Positions 26,969 through 36,133 of a stretch of 64,000 nt of DNA are shown piece after piece; positions within the stretch are counted from its first letter, which is position 1; every line of letters starts with the position of its first letter. A model generated the notes under the pieces. It saw only the letters and a list, made by a program, of their open reading frames with translations, was not told the DNA's origin and made no database searches. The stretch spans positions 248,001-312,000 of the forward strand of contig OY970337.1 of assembly GCA_963717475.1 (NCBI GenBank), written 5' to 3'. Made by a program: the position numbers and the translations under genes. This DNA comes from AC-32 sp963717475 (lineage in GTDB: Bacteria; Actinomycetota; Thermoleophilia; Gaiellales; Gaiellaceae).

Positions 26969-28777
26969 ATGGGCATGTTCTTCCACTCCGCCGAGGCGCC
27001 GCCCGAGCGGCCCGCCGACCCGGCCGTCCGCCGCGCCAACCTGCGCCGGATCGGCGGCCTGTTCACGCCGTACCGGCTGAGGCTCGGCGGCGTCCTCGCT
27101 CTGATCGTCCTCTCGGCAGGCCTCGGGGTTGTGCCGGCGTTCCTGCTCAAGCGGGTGTTGGAGGCGATCGGCGCAAACGACACGAGAGAGCTCTCGTTCG
27201 CGGCCGGCGGGATGATCGCGATCGCGATCGTGACAGGCGCCCTCGGCGTCGTCCAGACGCTCCTCTCGAACCAGGTCGGCCAGCGCGTCATGCACGACCT
27301 GCGCGCGGCGGTGTTCCGGCACCTGCAGCGGCTGTCGTTGGCGTTCTTCACGCGCACGCGCACCGGCGAGGTGCAGTCGCGGATCTCCAACGACATCGGC
27401 GGCGTCCAGAACGTCGTCACCACCACCGCCACCTCGATCGCCTCCAACGTCACGACCGTCGCGGCGACGATGGTCGGCATGCTGCTCCTGAGCTGGGAGC
27501 TCGCGCTGTTCGCCTTCGCGCTGATCCCGCTCTTCGCCCTGCTCACGCGCCGCGTGGGCAATGAGCGCCGCCGGATCGCAAAGACGACGCAGGAGACGCT
27601 CGCGGACATCTCCAGCCAGGTGCAGGAGTCGCTTTCGGTGTCCGGGATCCTGCTCGGCAAGACGATGGGTCGCGGCGGCGAGCTCGCCGACCGCTTCGAG
27701 TCGGACTCGCTGCGGCTGGCCGAGCTCGAGGTGCGGCAGCGGATGACGGGCCGCTGGGTGATGGCTTCGATCCAGACGAGCTTCGCGATCATGCCCGCAG
27801 CTGTCTACTGGGTCGGCGGCCTCCTGCTGGCGAGCGGGTCGCACGCGATCACGATTCCGGTCCTGGTCGCGTTCACGACCTTGCAGACACGGCTCTTCTT
27901 CCCGGTCGGCTCGCTACTCGGCGTCGGCCTCGACGTGCAGACCTCGCTCGCGCTCTTCGACCGCATCTTCGAGTACCTCGACCAGCCGGTCGACATCGAG
28001 GAGAAGGCGGATGCGATCGCGGTCGGCCGGGCGGGTGACGTCGTCTTCGACCAGGTCTGGTTCCGTTACGACGAGGACTGGACGCTGCAGGACGTCTCGT
28101 TCACGGTTCCCGCGGGCTCGACGACCGCGCTCGTCGGCGAGACCGGCTCGGGCAAGACCACACTGGGCTACCTGGTCGCGCGGCTCTACGACGTCAGCCG
28201 CGGGAGCGTCTCGATCGACGGCATCGATGTGCGCGACCTGACCTTCCAGGCGCTCTCCGACCTCGTCGGCGTCGTCTCGCAGGAGACGTACCTCTTCCAC
28301 GAGTCGATCCGCGAGAACCTGCGCTTCGCGAAGCCCGACGCCACCGACGAGGAGATCGAGCAGGCGGCCGAGGCGGCGCGCATCCACCACGTGATCGCGG
28401 CGCTGCCGGAGGGATACGACACGGTTGTCGGCGAACGCGGCTACCGCTTCTCGGGCGGGGAGAAGCAGCGGATCGCGATCGCGCGCACGATCCTGCGCAA
28501 CCCGCCGATCCTCGTTCTCGACGAAGCGACCTCCTCTCTCGACACCGAGACGGAGCGGCTGGTGCAGGAAGCGCTCGACCGGCTCTCGGCAGGCCGGACG
28601 ACGATCGCGATCGCGCACCGGCTCTCGACCGTGCGCGACGCGGAGCAGATCGTCGTGCTCGACCACGGCCGGGTCGTCGAGTCGGGAAGGCACGAAGACC
28701 TGCTCGCGGCGGGCGGGCGCTACTCCGCGCTCGTCGCGCGCGACGCGGCGCTGGAGCCCGCGGTCCCAGTCGCCTAG
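26969..28777 (+). CDS. ABC exporter, fused membrane and ATPase domains
   Basis: 602 residues with six membrane helices (about 30-330) followed by one nucleotide-binding domain: Walker A GETGSGKTT (near 390), signature FSGGEKQRIAIAR (near 493), Walker B ILVLDEATSSLD and the H-loop IAIAHRLSTV. This is a type IV half-transporter that works as a homodimer or heterodimer; no partner is adjacent. The first span region contains LGGVLALIVLSAGLGVVPAF. Substrates of this class range from lipids to drugs and cannot be named here. The frame is intact. Confidence 0.92.
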   Translation: MGMFFHSAEAPPERPADPAVRRANLRRIGGLFTPYRLRLGGVLALIVLSAGLGVVPAFLLKRVLEAIGANDTRELSFAAGGMIAIAIVTGALGVVQTLLSNQVGQRVMHDLRAAVFRHLQRLSLAFFTRTRTGEVQSRISNDIGGVQNVVTTTATSIASNVTTVAATMVGMLLLSWELALFAFALIPLFALLTRRVGNERRRIAKTTQETLADISSQVQESLSVSGILLGKTMGRGGELADRFESDSLRLAELEVRQRMTGRWVMASIQTSFAIMPAAVYWVGGLLLASGSHAITIPVLVAFTTLQTRLFFPVGSLLGVGLDVQTSLALFDRIFEYLDQPVDIEEKADAIAVGRAGDVVFDQVWFRYDEDWTLQDVSFTVPAGSTTALVGETGSGKTTLGYLVARLYDVSRGSVSIDGIDVRDLTFQALSDLVGVVSQETYLFHESIRENLRFAKPDATDEEIEQAAEAARIHHVIAALPEGYDTVVGERGYRFSGGEKQRIAIARTILRNPPILVLDEATSSLDTETERLVQEALDRLSAGRTTIAIAHRLSTVRDAEQIVVLDHGRVVESGRHEDLLAAGGRYSALVARDAALEPAVPVA

Positions 28778-28899
28778 CAGCGCGCTAGACTCCGACGCCT
28801 CCACAGGGGGTTGGGGATGAAAGAGCGGGTCGGCCTGCTCGGGGGCGGCCAGTCGTCAGCGGTGCCGCCGGGCAGCGAGAGAAGCGCCTCGGGCTCGTC

Positions 28900-30253
28900 G
28901 TGCACTCTCTTTCCGCGGGCACGCCGGCTCCGTCGGTCTCGCGCCCGAGCACCGACCCCGATCTCGAGCCGGGCTTTCCGGTCCAGACCTACGAGCACGA
29001 GGGCTCGTACCACGGCGGCCCGGCGAACCACGTGCTCGTCGGGAACATCGACGCCGACCCGACCTCGAGATCCTCGCGAGCGCGCACGCGATCGGGCCGT
29101 TGTACGCCTGGAACTCCGACGGCTCTCCGGAGCCGGGCTGGCCGCACTCGGGATTCCCCGGTGCCGCGTACCCAGCGCTCGGGCAACTTTCGGCCTCGGA
29201 TCCGGGACTCGAGATCTTCAACGCGGATTGGGACGGACAGTTCGTCGCCTTCAACGGCGCAGGCGCGATCCTCCCTGGCTGGCCGCGCAATGAATACAAC
29301 TACGTGGATACCCCGGCCGGGCTCGCGGACGTGGACGGCAACGGCCTGGACGAGATCTTTACGGAGGACCAGGACTGGACGCTGCACGCCTACAGCGCCG
29401 ATGGCTCGATGCTCCAGGCTGGCCGGAGATGTGCGACGGAGGCCAGGAGCTGCACACGCCCGCGATCGCCGACCTCGACGGCGACGGCAGCCCGGAGATC
29501 GTGTCGGCCTCCGGCTCGACCACTCCGGGCGTCTACCTCTGCGCATGGCACAGCAACGGCACGCCGGTCGCAGGCTTTCCCGTGCTGCTGGACAACAGCT
29601 ACGGACCCCCAGACACCTTCCCGGTGATCGGAGACGTCGACGGCGACGGGGCGCCGGAGATCGTGGCTATCACTCGAGATTCGAATCACCCGGTCATCGT
29701 CAAGGTGCTCTCTGCGAACGGCGTGGTCGAGCGAACGATGGACGCGGTCGGCGGCGTTCCATACGGGAGCGCGCCGGCCCTCGGGGACCTCGACGGGGAC
29801 GGCGTGCCGGAGATCGTCGTGCAGACGGACGACGCTCTCAACGTCTGGAAGGGCGACGGCACCGTCTTCCCAGGCTGGCCGAAGACGTGGACGTTCAGGT
29901 GGTCGGGCAACTCGAGACCCGGTGATCGGCGACGTCGACGGCGACGGCCACCCGGACATCGCGATCACGACGCAGGTCGCGGGGTCTTCCGAGAATGGAG
30001 AAGTGCGGCTCTACAGCCGAAACGGCGTCATGAACTCGCATTTCCCGAAAGCGCTCTTGATCGGCGCGGGCGGCGTCCCGGCGATCGGCGACGTCGACGG
30101 AGATGGCCGCAACGAGCTCGTCGTCCTCGGAGACGACTGGGCGGGGGAGAACCGGCTGTACGACAAGGTCTGGATGTTCGACTTGCACGGCCAGAACTAC
30201 GGCGGCATCGAATGGGGCCAGTTCGGCGGCGACGCCGAGCACGAAGGGCATGA
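28900..30253 (+). pseudogene. FG-GAP/VCBS-repeat propeller protein, multiply frameshifted
   Basis: The translated pieces together give a beta-propeller with repeated D-x-D-G-D-G motifs (ADLDGDGSPEIV, GDVDGDGAPEIV, GDLDGDGVPEIV, GDVDGDGHPDIA), the calcium-binding FG-GAP/VCBS repeat. Frames change near 29063 (one base missing), 29419 (one missing) and 29915 (one extra). Good repeat sequence continues after each, which argues for read errors or recent decay. The expected C-terminus (WGQFGGDAEHEG) is reached near 30245, but that frame runs straight into the next gene without a stop. No clean signal peptide is found between 28817 and 28900, so the start is also doubtful. Probably an exported adhesion-like or unknown protein. 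Confidence 0.65.
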
Positions 30254-30281
30254 TGGACGGGCGCCGCCGTGCGCCCCGGAG

Positions 30282-31664
30282 ATGCCAGCGTCAGCCTCAG
30301 CCGCCCTTACGACCGCCCGCAGCCCCGGTCTGACGGCGCTCGTCGCTGCGGGCGTGGCGGTCGCATTCGCCGACTCGTCGATCGTCGTCCTCGCGCTGCC
30401 GCAGCTCTACACGGAGCTGCACACCTCGATCGAAGGCGTCGCCTGGGTGATCACGGCGTACAACGCGGCGCTCGCGGCGGTCGCGTTCGCCCTCGTCCTG
30501 CTCGTCCACCGCCTGCACGCAGGCCGGACGCTCGCGGCGGGGCTGATCGTCTTCCTCGGCGCGTCGACGGCCTGCGCGTTCGCCCAGAACATCTCGTTCC
30601 TCGTCACCGCCCGCACCATCCAGGGAGCGGGCGCGGCGCTGCTGCTCGCGGGCTCGCTGCCGGTGCTCGTCTCGCTCACCGGATCGGCCGAGCGAGGGGC
30701 GGCAGTGTGGACGCTCGCGGGAACCTTCGGCGCGGCGGCCGGTCCCGCGCTCGGCGGAGTGCTGACGCAGGCGTTCGACTGGCGCGCGATCTTCGCGTTC
30801 CAGGCGCCGGTCGCCGCGCTCGGCCTGCTCGGCGCGTTCCGCGCGCGGGTCGATCCCGTCGCCGTGGAGGGGTACTCGCCGCGGCTGAAGCGTGCGCTGC
30901 CGGCAAACGCGTGCCTCGGGCTCCTCTTCGGCGCACTCGTCGGCGTCCTCTTCCTCTCCGTCCTGCTCCTGATCACGGTCTGGGGCCACTCGCCGCTCGC
31001 CGGCGCCGCGATCGTGAGCGTGCTGCCCGTCGCGGCCCTGGCGGCGCGGCCGCTCGAGCGGCGGCTGGAGAGAGCGACCTCGGTTCGCGCCGGGTCGGCG
31101 CTGCTCGCCGCAGGCCTCGTCGGCCTCGCCCTGCTCCCGTCGACGAGCGTCGTGCTCGTCGTGTGGGCGCTCGCCCTCTGCGGTGCGGGGCTGGGGCTGG
31201 CCGTCCCCGTCCTCTCGCTGGCGGCGCTCGACCTCCGCGCGGGCCTCGCGCGAAGCGGGACGCTGTCGATCGCCGTTCGTCACCTCGGGCTCGTGCTCGC
31301 CCTTGCCACGATCGCGCCGCTGCTCGCGAGCTCGCTGCCGGACGCAGCCGACCGGGCCCTGCTGCGCGCGACGGCGGTCGTGCTCGACGCTCCCGTCGGC
31401 CTGTCGAAGAAGGTGCCGGTGGCGCTCGACCTGCGCAAGGCCCTCGACCAGGCCAATGCCGGGGAACGGCCGGATCTCAAGGCGGCGTTCGATGCGCACG
31501 GCGCCGCCTCCGATTCCAAGCTCGCGGCCGCTCGCGACGACGTCGTCGGGGCGATCGAGGCGACGGTCACGCGCGCCTTTCGCCCCGCGTTCCTGATCTG
31601 CGCCGGTTTCGCGGCGGCGGCGCTGGCACTTGCGCTCGTCATGCGCGGGAGGCGCTGGGCATGA
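30282..31664 (+). CDS. MFS transporter, DHA2-like
   Basis: About 460 residues from ATG 30282. TM1 FADSSIVVLALPQLY, then EGVAWVITAYNAALAAVAFA, the A-motif region and ARTIQGAGAALLLAGSLPVL match the DHA2 class of proton-driven drug exporters. The C-terminal third is shorter and more divergent than in typical 14-span members, with a soluble loop (ALDLRKALDQANAGERPDLK) before the last span. The frame is open upstream into the FG-GAP protein, so the start is chosen by where the family begins. The stop overlaps the next gene (ATGA). Confidence 0.82.
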   Translation: MPASASAALTTARSPGLTALVAAGVAVAFADSSIVVLALPQLYTELHTSIEGVAWVITAYNAALAAVAFALVLLVHRLHAGRTLAAGLIVFLGASTACAFAQNISFLVTARTIQGAGAALLLAGSLPVLVSLTGSAERGAAVWTLAGTFGAAAGPALGGVLTQAFDWRAIFAFQAPVAALGLLGAFRARVDPVAVEGYSPRLKRALPANACLGLLFGALVGVLFLSVLLLITVWGHSPLAGAAIVSVLPVAALAARPLERRLERATSVRAGSALLAAGLVGLALLPSTSVVLVVWALALCGAGLGLAVPVLSLAALDLRAGLARSGTLSIAVRHLGLVLALATIAPLLASSLPDAADRALLRATAVVLDAPVGLSKKVPVALDLRKALDQANAGERPDLKAAFDAHGAASDSKLAAARDDVVGAIEATVTRAFRPAFLICAGFAAAALALALVMRGRRWA

Positions 31665-32107
31665 CGACGGCACGGGCAGCGGTCGTCGCGCTCCTCGCGG
31701 CCGCGGCGGTGCTGATCGTGCTCGAGCTCGGGCTCGGAGCGGCGAGCTACGGCTCCGGCAAGCTGGCGAACCCGTGCCACCCGCGGACGTTCAGCGGTAG
31801 CGGCCTGGATGCCGCCGTCCAGCGGATCGTGCTCGACGGGCTGAGCGGCGCGGCCTGCCGGCTCCACACCTCCCGCGAGGAGCTCGTGCTCTCGATCGGT
31901 TCTGTCCCGACCGGCTCGGGCCCGCACTGGGACCGCCACACGATCGAGGTCGCCTTGCGGTCCGGGATGCTCGCTTCGCTGCACGCTTCCGTGCGCCGCG
32001 GCGAAATCCCCGGGTTCCTCGAGCCGCTCTTGCGGCAGGCGATCGAGAAAGCGCCGCTCGATCAGCTGATCCGCGGCGGGATCAGCCTGCGCGGGCTGAT
32101 CGGGTGA
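31661..32107 (+). CDS. Membrane-anchored hypothetical protein, 148 aa
   Basis: Starts in the ATGA overlap with the MFS gene: MTTARAAVVALLAAAAVLIV is one N-terminal anchor or signal. The outside part has two cysteines (NPCHPRTFS, AACRLHTSREELVL) and ends in an amphipathic helical segment. Its stop overlaps the GNAT gene start by four bases, so MFS, this gene and the acetyltransferase form one unit. I do not recognise the family. Coupling to an exporter suggests an accessory role, which is inference only. Confidence 0.65.
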   Translation: MTTARAAVVALLAAAAVLIVLELGLGAASYGSGKLANPCHPRTFSGSGLDAAVQRIVLDGLSGAACRLHTSREELVLSIGSVPTGSGPHWDRHTIEVALRSGMLASLHASVRRGEIPGFLEPLLRQAIEKAPLDQLIRGGISLRGLIG

Positions 32108-32562
32108 GGAATCTCCTCGTTCGCGACGGGCGTGACGCCGACTCCGGGCGGCTGCGGGAGATCGCGGTCGACGCCAAGGCCCACTGGGGCTACGACCGCA
32201 CGCTCGTCGAGGAGTGGGCCGAGGGCGGCGACTTCGAGCCGGAGAGCCTCGGCAAGCGGCTGGTCTACGTCGCGGAGGCGGACGGCGAGCCGGTCGGCTG
32301 GGCGTCGCTGATCTCGCGCGGCGAGGTCGGCTGGCTCGAGGATCTATGGATCGAGCCTTCCTGGATCGGCCGTGGGGTGGGGCGGATGCTCTTCGAGCAC
32401 GTGAAGTCATGCGCCCGCGAGCTCGGCGCCGCGCGGCTCGAGTGGGAGGCGGAGCCGAACGCGCGTGGCTTCTACGAGCGGATGGGCGGGTCGTACATCC
32501 GCGACAGCGAGGTCACCGAGTGGGGCCGCGTGCTCGAGGTCCTCGGCGTGGACTTGCGCTAG
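32104..32562 (+). CDS. GNAT family N-acetyltransferase
   Basis: 152 residues. GNAT core: YVAEADGEPVGWASL (beta strands 2-3), WLEDLWIEPSWIGRGVGRML with the acetyl-CoA pyrophosphate loop (R-G-V-G-R), and RLEWEAEPNARGFYERMG at the C-terminal strand. Transfers an acetyl group from acetyl-CoA to an unknown amine. GTG 32104 overlaps the previous stop. Its 3' end overlaps the convergent CGNR gene by about 50 bp, so one of the two C-termini may be slightly mis-set. Confidence 0.88.
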   Translation: MRNLLVRDGRDADSGRLREIAVDAKAHWGYDRTLVEEWAEGGDFEPESLGKRLVYVAEADGEPVGWASLISRGEVGWLEDLWIEPSWIGRGVGRMLFEHVKSCARELGAARLEWEAEPNARGFYERMGGSYIRDSEVTEWGRVLEVLGVDLR

Positions 32563-33055
32563 CGAGCCGGCGGCGGTACTCGCGCGTCTTCTTGCGGTTG
32601 CCGCAGATCTTCATCGAGCACCAGCTCGCGGAGCGGTTCGGCGAGTAGTCGTAGAAGCACCAGTTGCAGTTGGGGCAGGCCTTGAGGCGTTCCCAGCTCC
32701 CGTCGAGCATCGCCTCGGCGACCGTCCGGACGACGTCGTCGATCGCGTCGGCGGCGTCTGCGAGGACGAGCTGTCCCGACTCGTCGAGCTTCAGCGAGAT
32801 CCGGTCGAGCGCGCGGTTCAGGACGTCCAGGGCGTCCGCGTCCGGCGCAGCCCCGTTGTTCGCGAGCACCAGGGCGCGGAGCGCCTCGCGGAGCTCCCGC
32901 GCGCGCTCGAGCTCGCCCCCGAGCCCGCGCTCGTCCAGCCAGCCGGGCAGCCACTCGACCTCGTTGTGGAGGTCGATGCTGTTCACGAACAGCTGCACCC
33001 GCCGGAGCGGCTCGGGCGCGGCCTTCGGCACGTCGTAGCGCGGCTGCCGGGCCAC
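32513..33055 (-). CDS. CGNR zinc-finger / ABATE-domain regulator
   Basis: 180 residues. The N-terminal ABATE-like domain has VNSIDLHNEVEWLPGWLDE. The C-terminal zinc finger reads LKACPNCNWCFYDYSPN then SWCSMKICGNRKKTREYRRR, giving the C-x2-C, C and final CGNR motif for which the family is named. These are stress-response type transcription factors in actinobacteria. GTG or ATG start near 33055, facing away from the FtsX gene seven bases away, so their promoters overlap. The C-terminal tail runs into the convergent acetyltransferase gene. Confidence 0.9.
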   Translation of the reverse strand: MARQPRYDVPKAAPEPLRRVQLFVNSIDLHNEVEWLPGWLDERGLGGELERARELREALRALVLANNGAAPDADALDVLNRALDRISLKLDESGQLVLADAADAIDDVVRTVAEAMLDGSWERLKACPNCNWCFYDYSPNRSASWCSMKICGNRKKTREYRRRLASASPRRGPRARGPTR

Positions 33056-33061
33056 GCTTGC

Positions 33062-36000
33062 ATGCTAGTCCGCGACACCGGTAATCTGCAACTGCCGGTG
33101 TCGCTGACCGAGATCCGCGCTCCTCTGGCGGTCGCCGCCGCGAGGCTTCGCGCGCAGCCGCTGCGCCCGGCGCTGCTCGTCGGCGGGGTCGCGCTGGCCT
33201 TCGCGCTGCTCCTCTCGGTGCTCGGCGGGACTCTCGCCGCGCGCCAGCAGTCGCTGCAACGGACGCTCGCCGCGCTGCCGCAGAGCGAGCGCGGCTTCCG
33301 GATCGACCGCTTCGGCTTGCCCCTCGATCCCGGCGGCTATGCGCAGGCCGACCGGCGCGCACGGCGCGCGCTCGAGGCGCTCGGCGCCGGCGGGACGAGA
33401 CGGGTCGTTCTCTTCCGCGAGCTGCGGGTGCAGGGGGAGCTTGTGGAGCTCGCCGCCTCGGACGATCTCGACTCGATCGTGCGCGTGCGCTCGGGCCGTC
33501 TCCCGCGATCGTGCACGGCGGCCGGGTGCGAGCTGCTGCAGATCGGCCGCGGCGGGTCGGCGCGGCTCGACGAAGGCGGCCTGCACCTGCGCCGGGTCGG
33601 CGTCGCGGCGCTGCGCGATCCCAAGACCTTCGGCGATGTCACTGCCTCCACCTCCGGGAGCGGGACGGCTCCGCTCCTGCTGCTCGCGCCGGGCGTGGAC
33701 TCGCTTCAGGGGCTCGCGGCCCTGCGCCCCTTCTACCGGGTCTACTCGTGGGTGTCGGCTTTGGGAGTCGACCGGCTGCACACCTGGGACGTCGCCCGGA
33801 TCTTCGCGGACGAGTCGCGCGCGCAGAGCCGGATCGGCGCCGACCCGGCGATGCGGCTGAGCGGACCGGACGCGGCACTCGCCGACGCCACGAGCCGGGG
33901 ACGCGTCGCCGCCGACCGGCTGGTGCTCGTCGGCGGGGAGCTGAGCGCACTCCTGCTCGGATTCGCTCTGATCGCCGCGATCGGGCTGCGCCGGGGCCTG
34001 GCCGCCGAGCGAAGGCGTCTGCTCACGCGCGGGGCCCGCCGCTGGCAGGGGGCCCTGGCCTCCACCGCCGAGATCGGCGCGGTCACCCTGGGCGGAGCGC
34101 TGCTCGGCATCGCCGCGGGCGCCGCGATCACCGCAGCGGTCGCATCGGCCGCCGGCCTGCCGGCGGGACCGATCCTCGAGCACACGCTCTTCGCCGGCCG
34201 GACGCTCGCCGCGCTCGGCTGCGCCTGGGCGGCGGCGACGCTCCTGCTGACGCTCGCGACGTACACGCGCGAGGGTGAGGGCTCGGGCCGGCGCGTAACG
34301 TTGCTCGACGTCGCCGCCCTCGGGGCAGCTGCCACGATCGCCGTCGCGCTCGGCCGGGGGGCGCTCGACCCGCAGTCGCTCACGTTCGGCGGCACCGTGC
34401 TCTTCCTGCTGCTCCCGCTGCTCGTCTGCTTCGTCGTCGCGGTCGTCCTCGCGCGCGTGCTCGGGCCCGCGATGCGGGCGGCCGAACTCGCCACGCGGCA
34501 CAGCCGGATCTCGCTGCGGCTGGCGGTGCTCGCGCTCGCGCGCGCGCCCACCCGAACCGTGGCGAGTTGCGCGTTCGTCGCGGTCGCGCTCGGGCTCGCG
34601 CTGTTCGCCGCGGCCTACCGAGGGACGCTGACACGCGGGGCCTCCGACCAGGCCGGCTTCGAGGTGCCGCTCGACTTCACCGTTGCGGAGGGCTCGCGGC
34701 TCGTTCGGCCGCTCGACGCCGCCGCGCCGGGCAGCTACGGGCGCCTGGGGAACGCGTACCCGGTGCTTCGCCTGAGCGCGACCGCACCGGGCCGCGGGTC
34801 GGCGGTGCTCTCGCCGACCGTGCTCGGTGTCCCGTCAGGCGCATTGGCGCGGATGTTCTGGCGGTCGGACTTCGGCTCGCGGCCGCGCTTGGCCGGCGGC
34901 GAGGTCCGTCTGGCCGGGGTCGAGGTTCCCGCTGGAACCGTCAGCCTCGACACCGGCGGGAGCAACGGCGGGCTCGACGTCCGGCTTGCGATCGAGGACG
35001 CGCGCGGCCGCGTGCGCACGGTCCCGCTCCGCCCCCAGTTCGAGAACGGCACGCGCGGTCGCCTCGGGGCCACGCTGCCCGCGGGACGCCTCGTCGGCCT
35101 TCAGCTCGCGCTGACGAACCTGGAGCAGTTCGCGCTCGCGCATCGCGAGACCGAGGCGGAGGTCACGACTGCGCCCACCGGAACGATCGACCTCGGCCCG
35201 CTGCGCGCCGGTTCGCGGCTCCTCACCGACTGGCGCGGCTGGCGGCTCCCGGGCGCGAGCGTGACCCGGGCCGGACGGCGCGTCCGGATCGCCTTCACGT
35301 TCCCGGACACCGGCGCGAGCCTCGCCTTCCGTCCGCCGGAGCCGACCGACGGCCGGCCGATGCCGGTCGTCGTCTCGCCGGACCTCGCCGCGGCCGCGGG
35401 CGGAGTGGGGCACACGACCGTCCTCGACTTCCAGGACGCGCGCGTGCCTGCCCGGATCGTCGGCGTAGCCCGGAAGCTGCCGACCGTCCCATCCGACTCG
35501 GGCCCGTTCGTGCTCGCCGAAGAGAGCCGGCTCTCGACCGCGACGAACGCCGGCGCGCCCGGCCGCGGGACGCCGAACGAGATCTGGCTCTCTGCGCGTG
35601 ACGAGCACGAGGCTGCCGCGGCCCTCCGCCAAGCGCCGTTCTCGAGCCTCGCCGTCGCCTCGCGCAGCGAGGTCGAGCACCGGCTCGCGACCGACCCGCT
35701 TGCGCATGCGACCGAGCTCGCGCTCGGCGCCGCTGCGCTGGTCGCGCTCACGCTGGCGGTGCTCGGCTTCTGGGTCGGCGTGCTCAGCGAGCTGCGCGAC
35801 GAGCGAAGCGACTTCTACGACCTCGAGGCCCAGGGCGTCGCGCCCGCCGGGCTGCGCGCACAGCTCAGGGCACGGGCGGCGATCCTCGTCGTGCTCGGCC
35901 TGGCCGGCGGCGCTCTCCTCGGCCTGCTGCTCTCGCGGCTCGTCGTCTCGCTCGTGCGGATCTCCGGCACGACCGCCGTGCCGGAGCCGCCTCTTCGTTT

Positions 36001-36133
36001 CGACGCGGCGTGGCTCGCGACGGGCCTCCTCTTCGCGGCCTTGCTCGTGCTCGCCCTGCTGGTCGCCGAGGCGACGTCGCTCGCCGCCTTCCGCGACGAG
36101 CGGCCGGCCCGCACCTCCTGGAGCCTCGAGTGA
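33062..36133 (+). CDS. Tandem FtsX-domain ABC permease
   Basis: 1023 residues. Two FtsX-like membrane blocks: one N-terminal span (ALLVGGVALAFALLLSVLGG), a large extracytoplasmic domain (about 70-280), three spans (near 290-420), a further span pair (FLLLPLLVCFVVAVVLARVLG, VASCAFVAVALGLALFAAAY), a second large extracytoplasmic domain (520-890), and three C-terminal spans (ALVALTLAVLGFWVGVLSEL onward). This is a MacB/LolE-like permease fused end to end. Such systems act mechanically on lipids or envelope enzymes instead of moving small solutes. ATG 33062 is the first Met of a normal FtsX start. Frame intact. Its stop overlaps the ATPase gene by four bases (GTGA). Confidence 0.88.
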   Translation: MLVRDTGNLQLPVSLTEIRAPLAVAAARLRAQPLRPALLVGGVALAFALLLSVLGGTLAARQQSLQRTLAALPQSERGFRIDRFGLPLDPGGYAQADRRARRALEALGAGGTRRVVLFRELRVQGELVELAASDDLDSIVRVRSGRLPRSCTAAGCELLQIGRGGSARLDEGGLHLRRVGVAALRDPKTFGDVTASTSGSGTAPLLLLAPGVDSLQGLAALRPFYRVYSWVSALGVDRLHTWDVARIFADESRAQSRIGADPAMRLSGPDAALADATSRGRVAADRLVLVGGELSALLLGFALIAAIGLRRGLAAERRRLLTRGARRWQGALASTAEIGAVTLGGALLGIAAGAAITAAVASAAGLPAGPILEHTLFAGRTLAALGCAWAAATLLLTLATYTREGEGSGRRVTLLDVAALGAAATIAVALGRGALDPQSLTFGGTVLFLLLPLLVCFVVAVVLARVLGPAMRAAELATRHSRISLRLAVLALARAPTRTVASCAFVAVALGLALFAAAYRGTLTRGASDQAGFEVPLDFTVAEGSRLVRPLDAAAPGSYGRLGNAYPVLRLSATAPGRGSAVLSPTVLGVPSGALARMFWRSDFGSRPRLAGGEVRLAGVEVPAGTVSLDTGGSNGGLDVRLAIEDARGRVRTVPLRPQFENGTRGRLGATLPAGRLVGLQLALTNLEQFALAHRETEAEVTTAPTGTIDLGPLRAGSRLLTDWRGWRLPGASVTRAGRRVRIAFTFPDTGASLAFRPPEPTDGRPMPVVVSPDLAAAAGGVGHTTVLDFQDARVPARIVGVARKLPTVPSDSGPFVLAEESRLSTATNAGAPGRGTPNEIWLSARDEHEAAAALRQAPFSSLAVASRSEVEHRLATDPLAHATELALGAAALVALTLAVLGFWVGVLSELRDERSDFYDLEAQGVAPAGLRAQLRARAAILVVLGLAGGALLGLLLSRLVVSLVRISGTTAVPEPPLRFDAAWLATGLLFAALLVLALLVAEATSLAAFRDERPARTSWSLE

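Noticed and set aside
25279..27792. 837-codon minus-strand frame across two genes
   Set aside because: Covers the L,D-transpeptidase and ABC exporter in antisense; composition is unlike any real protein.
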